Shown here: positions 56,661 to 64,000 of the stretch, one piece after another
Numbering within the stretch: the stretch's first letter is position 1
Layout: each line of letters starts with the position of its first letter
Assembly: GCA_963575745.1 (NCBI GenBank)
Contig: CAUYUJ010008557.1
Location: 681,636-745,635 of the forward strand
Length of the DNA: 64,000 bases
Direction of reading: 5' to 3'
Origin: Prorocentrum cordatum
Lineage: Eukaryota; Sar; Dinophyceae; Prorocentrales; Prorocentraceae
Translations under genes and position numbers: made by a program
Notes under the pieces: generated by a model
The model's database searches: none
Told to the model about the DNA's origin: nothing
Seen by the model: the letters and a program-made list of their open reading frames with translations, nothing else

Positions 56661-59600
56661 TTATTGGTGCCGTGTCTAAAGTTCGCACTCGGTATGACAT
56701 CGACCTGTGTGCGAAGCAGCCTGACCAGGTGCCAGTTCAGGTTGAATTTAAATGGTCACGACATGCCTCCTCGGCGCGCTCGCCCTATCCTCGGATCGAT
56801 CGATCGAAGACGAGGGACCCTGAGTGCATTGAGAAATTTCAAGCGAAAGTTTCTGAAGTCCCCGTCCCCCCTTGGAGTGCTGGCGTGAACCAGCACCTCG
56901 CTGAGGTGGTTCAGGGGCTCCATGGAGCGGCCCAGGCCTTCCCGCTCGCGAAGGGACGGGCCAGAGCGCGCTATCTGTCTGCTTCCACCCTTGCCCTCGT
57001 CGCCACGAGGCGCGCGGCTCAAAGCGCTTTGGTTAAGCCAGCCTTCGCTGGACAGGACTTTCGTGAGCGTGTTATGAAGCATGTTGCTGGGCGTCTGTTG
57101 AGAGGCGATCCGGCCGTGGCGACTTTGGGTTTCTTCCCTGGGTGGGGGGAGCTGAGAATGGAGCTGGGCACCAGGGCCGAGCCTTTCATGAGGAAGAAGC
57201 AGCACATTGTTTTTCCAACTTGCTTTGAATGAGTTCCTTTTGGCGTCGCAGGAGAAGCTTATCGAGGGCATGCGCCAGGACAGAGCCCAATACCTGACGG
57301 CGCAACTGCAGGATGTGAGCGTCTCCATCGATGGCCACATTCCCACTCGAGAGTGGATCTCCTTGGACAGAGCCCCCAGGTTTTTTTTTGGGGGGGGGTC
57401 CCAAACAAGCGCCTGACATGTTGGATGCCCACGGACAGGCCGCCACTACCCAAGAGGAAGTCGCGGGCACTGCGCAGAAGTTTTTCGCCGCTGTTGAGGC
57501 GGCTCAGAGAACCAGCCTGGATAAGCTCTTAGAAGAATACAATGCTTACAGCGTTGCCAAACAGGGGAAGTCGGAACCAGACCCCGAGCTCATCCCCACT
57601 TTGTTTGATGTGAAGGCCATGCTGCGCAAGAGCCCAGCGGACAAGGCTGCTGGACTTGATGGGGTGATTGCCGATTTTGGCAAAGTTGCGCAGGGCCCCG
57701 TTCCCCGTTTGGTTTACCCCCTTCTGCTCAAGACGGCCCTCCACCAGAGGGAACCCCTGGGGTTTAAAAGCGGTGAGATCGTGTTTTTCCACAAGGGGAA
57801 GGGGGCCACGAACGCAATGGCCAACCAAAGAAACGTCCTGCTTGGCAGCATTATCGGGAAGCTGCATCATAAGACCTTCAGAGCGGCTGCGCTTCGCTTC
57901 GTGCAGAAAGCCCTGCTCCAGATACAATGTGGGGGGTTGCCTGGCAGACGGCTTGAAGGCGCGATCCTCTTCGTGAGGCAATTCTGGTCGGCGGCCAAAG
58001 CTTGCTCCCTCTCACCCGGGGGGATCTTTGCTGATCTCCACGCGGCGTTGTATTCTGCCGTCAAGCAGCTGTGCCTCTCCTTGCCTGCTGAGCAGGATAG
58101 GCTTGAAGATGCGCTCCTGCGCGTGGAGGTTTCCCCTTTCCTTCAAGCCGGCCTTGAAATTGAGTTGGCCTCGGGGGGGGCCCTTGGCGATGTGGATATG
58201 CCCCCGCATTTGCTTTCGCTCCTGCGTGAGAGCCAGACGGGTAGTTTCTGGCGTGTGAGGGGGGCCAGTGATGTGGCGTGTCCTGGGAGTGGGTGCCGTC
58301 CTGGGGCGGTTCCCGCCACGGACGTCTTCAACGTCATCTTTGCCAGAGTTGAGGGGCGAATCGAAGCTTTGGCGACGGCTGAAGGTTTAGTGTGGACCCC
58401 CCCCCCGAATCCGTAGCCCATTTTGCCTCAAGCTTGGATAGTGAAAACCCACACTCCGGCACTTCGTTTGTTGACGACCTCACCGCTCTTACAGCAGATA
58501 AGGCAAGCGAGATCGCATGGAAACTTCAGAGGCTTGCCGAAATCATTTATGCGGTGGCCTCGCAGCACGGATTTAAGATTAACTTCGCGAAGACGGTTGC
58601 GCCCATGTCTTTCAATGGGCCTGGTTCCCGTACAGAAGAGAAACAGGTGTGTGAGGCTGGCGGCAGTTTCTTGGAAAGTGAGGCGTGCATTTTCAAACTG
58701 CCGATTTTTCGCTCACATAAGGTCTTGGGCGCAAGAGTAAATGATTATGGATCAATGGGTGATGAAATCACCGAACGGATCAGATCGGCCCGCGCAGCAT
58801 TCAGGCCAATTAAAAAAGTGGTGGCACCTTGCTCGGCGCTGACTAGACCACGCAAAGTTCGCTACAGCGAGACCTACGCGGGGTCGAAGTTCCTGTTTGT
58901 GGCCAACACGTGGGATCCTTTACCACAGTTCCTCATGAATCGTGCAGTCACAGGATATATGAGCATAAGTCGCACTCCCTTAAACCTTGGAGTGGCCAAT
59001 CCCAGCGAACTTCAGGCGAGTATGACCGATGCATTGCACCAAGTACAACGTCTACCGCTCGCTGTGGTTTTATCAGTAGCCAGGTTGCGGCGTCTCCCTC
59101 GCATCCTACATGGTAGATCGCCGATGTTACGACTTTTACTCGACTTCCAATGGAATAGTGGATGGGCAAGGTTGGTTAGAGATGATTTCCAGTGGCTCCG
59201 TAGTTATATGAATCAGTCAGAGGACGCATATGGTTTTGATGATGCATCGTTTATCCGATTCGCGCGTGAGCACACAAGTGACTTTCTAAAGGTAGTGGCC
59301 AGAACAGCAGAGTGTGCCAAGAAGCATTGGGCAAGTTCACTTGTCATTCTGAACTGGGGAGCCAAATTTCGTCACACCTTCTATGGAGCATTTATTGGAC
59401 ATAAGCTCGGGAAACAAAGCAGCACAGCTGACGATGGCATAATGACAGGAGGCGTGACCCCACCATCTCAGCAGATTGCTACAGAGGGGGACCCGCCAGC
59501 GTCTGCGTCGACTGAGGTCTTGGCTGTGCCGCCTCCGCCAGAGCCCCCACCTGGTGGCTTGGTGTGCTATGATTGCGGTCAGGTCATTAAAACCGCTCGC

Positions 59601-59957
59601 ACCTACAGAGCGCACCGCATTAACTTTCAGTTAGGCAATAAGTATCCCGGGGCTGTTGCCTCGGGCTCTATGTGCCCCATTTTCTGCTGGCAATGCTGGG
59701 GCGGTGTGCGATTGCTGGGGCACCTCCGCCGCGCCCCCTCGCGCTTTCAGTTTTGGCTTAACTCCCCGCTCAGACCCAGCGCCGCTGAGCGCGAGGAAGC
59801 GGTGATAGATAGACGCACTGTTGCGAGAGACAACAGGCGTAGGGTTTTTTTGACAATAGAGCGAAGATGCCCGCTCAGCGTGTTTATGTGCCTGCTTTTA
59901 GGCCGCTCATCCTCCCAGCGCTGTTGCCTTGTGTGCTCGAGCTGGCGTGTTCTATAG
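56615..59957 (+). pseudogene. Element 4 reverse transcriptase and C-terminal zinc fingers
   Basis: A linker (LAEVVQGLHGAAQAFPLAKG, ARYLSASTLALVATRRAAQ) leads to RT: ADKAAGLDGVIADFGKVA, VFFHKGKGATNAMANQRNVL, GGLPGRRLEGAILFVRQFW, GGIFADLHAALYSAVKQL (palm Asp), GCRPGAVPATDVFNVIFARV and SFVDDLTALTA (catalytic FVDD at 58467-58478). A thumb region follows (ETYAGSKFLFVANTWDPLPQ, FLMNRAVTGYMSI). The end holds YDCGQVIKTARTYRAHR and CPIFCWQCWGGVRLLGHLRR, C2H2-like fingers. Frames shift at T5 (57209-57213), the T9G9 run (57379-57397) and C10 (58397-58406). Confidence 0.75.
58410..58432 (+). other. Relict dinoflagellate spliced-leader sequence
   Basis: TCCGTAGCCCATTTTGCCTC followed by AAG. The dinoflagellate spliced leader is TCCGTAGCCATTTTGGCTCA followed by AG, so this copy differs by one inserted C and one G-to-C change. 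It lies between the C10 frameshift and the FVDD motif of element 4 RT, and is read in frame as SVAHFAS. Confidence 0.6.
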
Positions 59958-60624
59958 TGGGCAGGATTGGGGCCCTGAGGCCTCGCAAAGGAGGGCCTTC
60001 TTGGGAGCTTGTGAGGGCCTATCGCCTCCCTGCATCGCTCTTAAATGTCCGAGCGATGAGGAGGATGTGGCCCTTTGGTGGCAACGCATCCAGGCTGGGA
60101 AGGTCGCCGCTCTCTTTCTTGAACCCCCATGCAGTACTTGGAGGGAGGAGAGGAGGAGAGGAGGAGGACAGTTGTGGGGACACTGGGGCAACAACGCGAA
60201 GACGACTGATATCGTCGGCCTTGAGAATCGGATGCTCCAGGCCGCCGTTGAGCTTGCTTGTACCTGCCTCACCCATTGCATTCCCTTCCTTGTTGTCCTG
60301 CCTCGATGTGCCTATGGGGGCCCTGATATTAAGGGGGTCCCCGAGGTGGCCGTGATTTGCGCTCCCCCTGGTGTGACCACCCATGAGGTGGATGGTTGCG
60401 TTTTCGGTTCTAGGCGCTTGAATCCTTGCCTGGTCCTGGCCCATGGTCTTGGCTCCTTAGCCGTGCTCCGCCCTGGGATGTGTCAGGGTTTGTGTCCGCA
60501 CAGATGTGGACACGCGCGGCCAAGTCCGTCGAGCGTGGACTCGACTCCTGCTGCCTTTGTTGGACTGGCCTCGACCCTGCTCGTGGAGGCCGCTCGCGTC
60601 AGGACAGCTGCCGTCGTCACTTGA
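59890..60624 (+). pseudogene. Element 4 methyltransferase-like region
   Basis: Begins LILPALLPCVLELA in one frame and continues after a shift near 59945 as GVFYSGQDWGPEASQRRAFL. Then comes VAALFLEPPCSTWREE (PPC motif, about 60110-60140), LENRMLQAAVELACTCLTHC and IPFLVVLPRCAYGG, in the position where relatives have an ENP motif. The frame ends TGA at 60622. This resembles SAM-dependent methyltransferase-like domains of dinoflagellate retroelements. The ENP motif is not intact, so activity is doubtful. It overlaps the end of the RT-zinc-finger frame (59957), so it may be produced by frameshifting or be a separate ORF. Confidence 0.45.
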
Positions 60625-61180
60625 GTCGCCCTCGTCACCCCTCCCCTCTCGTGCACGTTAGGGGATGCTGTCTTCGCCTTTTTTTCATCCTTTAACTAAT
60701 GGCTTCGAACCTATTGTGCCCTCAGCCTGTGAGTGAGTGAGTGAGTGAGAAGGAGGAGGAGAAGTAGGAGGAGGAGGAGGAGGAGGAGGAGGAGGAGGAG
60801 GAGGCGAGAGGGAGGGAGAGAGGGACGCGGGGCGCTGTCTCTTCAAAACGAGGACCCAACACCACAGGATGGTTGCGAAAAAGGGAATGCACGCCCCAAC
60901 CGCAAGATTGGTGCATGCTGGAAATTGCTAGCATCCCAAAGGATAATCAAGTATACACCCGTTCTGGCATGCACCGATGGCCAGAAAACTTGTCTTAACA
61001 CACGCGTTTATTTTCTTGCATGGGTTCGCTCGCGCGCTCGCGCGAGCGAGCCGAGCGAAGGCTTGCAGCGCCAGGTCGCGCCACCTCCCCCAATCCTCGC
61101 CCCCGCGGTGGAAATCTGGGATCGCGCTTCCAACGCGCGCGCCTGCGGAAGCCAGTGAACGACCCCTTCCTGGGACTAGC
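60625..61180. other. No gene; GAGT and GAG microsatellites
   Basis: GTGAGTGAGTGAGTGAGTGAG at 60730-60750 runs into GAG/GGA triplets to 60810. A GCGCGCTCGCGCGAGCGAGC palindrome lies near 61031-61050. The rest is unrecognised. Confidence 0.5.
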
Positions 61181-61720
61181 TAGCATGTCCTTCGGAAGGC
61201 CCACAGGATTGTGCCAAGAGGGCCCTGGGAGTTGTCATTTTCACGGGCGGTGGAACTGACGACTTCAAGATCCTCCCTGGGTCCTCTCGAGCCTTCTCGC
61301 GGCCCCTCCGAAGCCACCCCGAAATCGCGAGGAGGCCCTGGGGAGGCCCCGAGGAGAGAGGGCTCCGAGAAAACCTCAAGAAGGTCTCGAGAGGGCCCCT
61401 CTGTTAGATGTTCCCAACACTGCGTTGCGGAAGGCTTCCTGGGAATCAAGGAGGGCTTCTCTCGGGTTTTCTCGGAGCTCCCCCGACCCCCTCCGGAATG
61501 TCCCGAGGAGGCCTTGGGACCCCAGGAAGGCCCGAAGAGGGCCCCAAGCAAGCCTCGAGAAGGCCCCTCATAGGAGCTCCTGGCGCTACGTCTCGGCAGG
61601 CTTCCTCGGAGCATTTGGGAGGGGGCCTCCTGGACTTCTCTCGGGCCTTTTTCGGATTCTCCCGAAGCTTTCCGAAGGGCCCGAAGAATCCTCGGAGGCA
61701 CCCGCATGAGCCCCGGAGGG
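61181..61720 (+). repeat. Dispersed repeat, copy 2, with degenerate GGCCTC units
   Basis: CCAAGAGGGCCCTGGGAGTT, followed by GTCATTTTCACGGGCGGTGGA, near 61217-61256 matches 32369-32400. Downstream are many diverged CTTCTCGG..GGCCCC and GAGGCC units. Open frames on either strand (Pro/Arg/Gly-rich) are repeat-derived. Confidence 0.6.
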
Positions 61721-61871
61721 CCTCCATTCCCTCGCCCCATTCGCGCTTTTACTTAACAGCGAAGACTGATAGGTTTCTAGTGGTTTCAAAAGAGAGCATC
61801 ATGACTCCCCAGGGGAGTCCGGGCAGGATCCGGGGAGAATCCGCGGAAGTCGTTGTAAGCAAACAGTTACA

Positions 61872-62148
61872 CACTTCGTGGTCTTCGAGGTCCCAGAACT
61901 CCATTCCCGGGCCACATTTTGAATGCCCGGAGCCAACTGTAGGCCACTTCGTGCTCTTCGAGTTCCCAGAACTCCATTCCCGGGCCACATTTTGAATGCC
62001 CGGAGCCAACTGTAGGCCACTTCGTGCTCTTCGAGTTCCCAGAACTCCATTCCCGGGCCACATTTTGAATGCCCGGAGCCAACTGTAGGCCACTTCGTGG
62101 TCTTCGAGTTCCCAGAACTCCATTCCCGGGCCACATTTTGAATGCCAG
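61872..62148 (+). repeat. 73-bp tandem repeat, 3.8 copies
   Basis: Copies start at 61872, 61945, 62018 and 62091 with CACTTCGTGGTCTTCGAG or CACTTCGTGCTCTTCGAG and contain CCAGAACTCCATTCCCGGGC. Copies are almost identical, so the array is young. It abuts the GGCTGA array. Confidence 0.9.
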
Positions 62149-62149
62149 G

Positions 62150-63400
62150 CCACTGATGCTGAGGCTGCTGAGGCAGGCTGAGGCTGAGGCTGAGGCTGAG
62201 GCTGAGGCTGAGGCTGGCTGAGGCTGAGGCAGGCTGAGGCTGAGGCCGAGGCTGAAGGCAGACTGAGAGGCTGAGGCTGAGGCTGAGGCAGGCTGAGGCT
62301 GAGGCTGAGGCAGGCTGATGCTGAGGCAGGCTGAGGCTGAGGCTGAGGCTGATGCAGGCTGAGGCTGAGGCAGGCTGAGGCTGAGGCGAGGCTGAAGGCA
62401 GACTGAGGCTGAGGCTGAAGGCAGGCTGAGGCTGAGGCTGAGGCAGGCTGAGGCTGAGGCTGAGGCAGGCTGATGCTGAGGCAGGCTGAGGCTGAGGCTG
62501 AGGCTGATGCAGGCTGAGGCTGAGGCAGGCTGAGGCTGAGGCCGAGGCTGAAGGCAGACTGAGGCTGAGGCTGCAGGCTGAGGCTGAGGCTGAGGCAGGC
62601 TGAGGCTGAGGCTGAGGCAGGCTGATGCTGAGGCAGGCTGAGGCTGAGGCTGAGGCTGATGCAGGCTGAGGCTGAGGCAGGCTGAGGCTGAGGCCGAGGC
62701 TGAAGGCAGACTGAGGCTGAGGCTGAAGCAGGCTGAGGCTGAGGCTGAGGCTGAGGCTGAGGCTGAGGCTGAGGCAGGCTGGCTGCAGGCTGAGGCTGCT
62801 GAGCTGAGGCAGGCTGAGGCTGAGGCTGAGGCAGACTGGCTGAGGCTGAAGCAGGCTGAGGCTGAGGCAGGCTGAGGCTGAGGCAGGCTGAGGCAGGCTG
62901 AGGCTGAGGCTGAGGCTGCAGGCTGAGGCTGAGGCTGAGGCGAGGCTGAGGCTGAGGCTGAGGCTGAGGCTGAGGCTGAGGCTGAGGCAGGCTGAGGCTG
63001 AGGCTGAGGCTGAGGCTGAGGCTGAGGCAGGCTGAGGCTGAGGCTGAGGCTGAGGCTGAGGCTGAGGCTGAGGCTGAGGCAGGCTGATGCTGAGGCAGGC
63101 TGAGGCTGAGGCTGAGGCTGATGCAGGCTGAGGCTGAGGCAGGCTGAGGCTGAGGCCGAGGCCGACGGCAGACTGAGGCTGAGGCTGAAGCAGGCTGAGG
63201 CTGAGGCTGAGGCAGGCTGAGGCTGAGGCTGATGTAGGCTGAGGCTGCGGCAGGCTGAGACTGAGGCCGAGGCTGATGCAGGGTGAGGCTGAGGCAGGCT
63301 TAGGCTGAGGCCGAGGCTGAAGGCAGACTGAGGCTGAGGCTGAGGCAGGCTGAGGCTGAGGCTGAGGCAGGCTGAGGCTGAGGCAGGCTGAGGCTGAGTG
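62150..63400 (+). repeat. GGCTGA hexanucleotide array with higher-order repeat
   Basis: About 1.25 kb of GGCTGA with GGCAGGCTGA and GCTGATGC variants. The landmark CAGGCTGATG recurs at 62311, 62466, 62628 and 63080, giving a higher-order period of about 155-162 bp in the first part. It is open in all phases (Ala/Ser/Gln/Pro/Leu); I call no gene. A CGACTG-like tail follows to 63450. Confidence 0.85.
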
Positions 63401-63645
63401 ACTGCGACTGCCGTTGCCACTGCGACTGTCATCGCGAATGCGACTTCGACTGCGAGAAAAGCAGAATTCTACAACTGTATTCTCAACTGAATATTAAGGG
63501 GAATGCTTCCAGACGTGCTCCTACACATCGCTGTTAGGTTGCTTTGCCGGGATAATTATTGTTCGTGTCGTTGGCCTCGCGCCAATGCTGCCCTGCGTTC
63601 CCGCAGTCGCCCCTCCGCGCAGGCGCCGGGCGGGGGCGGGGGCCT

Positions 63646-64000
63646 GACCTCTGCCCGAAGGTCCCCGAACCCTTACGGCCGCGACTCACGCGGAGGGTCG
63701 TCGGCTGGCGCTGGCGCCCCAGCTGCGGGCCCACCGACACCTCGCGGCAGATCGCGGCACGCTTCGCCAGCTGCCCGGGCGCGGTGCCCGACGACCCCCC
63801 CGCGGCGTGAGCGCGCCGTGTCGGCTCCGCCCCTGGCTTCCGAGTCAAACATAGACTCTGAGGACCCCGCTCAGGTCCGCGGCTTCCTGGCGTCTCGGAT
63901 CTTGGACGAAGCCTTGAGCAGGGTCGCCCGAACTGCTCAACGGGCCGGTTCGCGCGAACGTTGCCGCAGCGGTGTCAGTGCCCGGCGACCGCCCCCCCTT
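63646..64000 (+). CDS. Partial Ser/Arg/Pro-rich frame at window end
   Basis: Open from about 63646 to the window end, after an in-frame TGA near 63644. Composition changes from RS-like (RSPNPYGRDSRGGSS, GPPTPRGRSRHASP) to helical (ASESNIDSEDPAQVRGFLAS, RILDEALSRVARTAQRAG). It could be the start of another retroelement gag or a host gene. A possible acceptor (GAAG at 63657-63660) lies near its start. A competing minus-strand frame (63534-63848) cannot be excluded. Confidence 0.3.

Larger units (their letters stand above)
54580..60720 (+). mobile_element. Element 4: LINE with RNase H, endonuclease, RT, zinc fingers and methyltransferase-like region
   Basis: Order along the plus strand: RNase H (55260-55760), APE-type endonuclease (55970-56660), RT (57600-58620), zinc fingers (59560-59740) and a methyltransferase-like region (59890-60420). 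RNase H precedes the endonuclease, whereas in known RNase H-bearing LINE clades it usually follows RT. Frames change near 56610, 57225, 57380, 58400 and 59945, most at homopolymers. Element limits are not defined. The 5' side lies after the host stop at 54327. The 3' side may end before the GAGT repeat at 60724. No poly-A tail or target duplication was found. Confidence 0.7.

Noticed and set aside
61867-63432. Minus-strand open frame of 521 codons, Ser/Ala/Gln/Pro/Leu-rich
   Set aside because: Direct product of the GGCTGA array and the 73-bp repeat.

Overview
The window reads as nuclear DNA of a dinoflagellate. The evidence is high G+C, genes cut by introns that start GT or GC and end AG with short duplications at the junctions, retroelement families typical of dinoflagellates, very long trinucleotide and hexanucleotide arrays, and a near-complete copy of the 22-nt dinoflagellate spliced leader at 58410-58432. 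The G+C and element content would fit a Prorocentrum-like genome, but the species is a guess. Most of the 64 kb is retroelements and tandem repeats. Host coding sequence survives as scattered exons.

Layout. 1-12 kb: a fascin-like (beta-trefoil) host gene with exons at 980-1059, 8263-8335 and 11836-11909. Its first intron holds a 6.8 kb tyrosine-recombinase retroelement (element 1, 1196-7958) and its second is full of simple repeats. 12-17 kb: imperfect GAT and GAG arrays, a small Copia RNase H remnant and a 400-bp pyrimidine tract. 17.2-20.7 kb: a multi-exon host gene for a cysteine-containing protein of unknown function. 20.7-27.6 kb: a perfect 16-bp hairpin, an ATC microsatellite, a 2.3 kb minisatellite of about 107-bp units and pentanucleotide arrays. 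27.6-32.1 kb: host gene(s) with HAD-like, kinase-like and WWE-like parts, peppered with a short palindromic motif. 32.6-33.4 kb: a tandem array of about 88-bp units. 33.4-37.7 kb: a frameshifted LINE (element 3). 38.2-53.6 kb: a 15.3 kb tyrosine-recombinase retroelement on the minus strand (element 2), which splits a Gln-rich host gene. 54.6-60.6 kb: a LINE (element 4) with RNase H, APE-type endonuclease, RT, zinc fingers and a methyltransferase-like region. 61-64 kb: dispersed repeats, a 73-bp tandem repeat, a 1.25 kb GGCTGA array and a partial Ser/Arg/Pro-rich reading frame at the edge.

How it fits together. Both tyrosine-recombinase elements have the same split-direct-repeat layout (A1 - genes - B1 A2 B2) and show no obvious target-site duplication. 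Removing either one rejoins a host gene: a short intron for element 1, an open reading frame for element 2. Three of the four large elements carry a methyltransferase-like domain. All are damaged by stops or frameshifts, and several frameshifts sit on homopolymer runs, so assembly error must be excluded. Function calls rest on motifs read by eye; no database search was possible.
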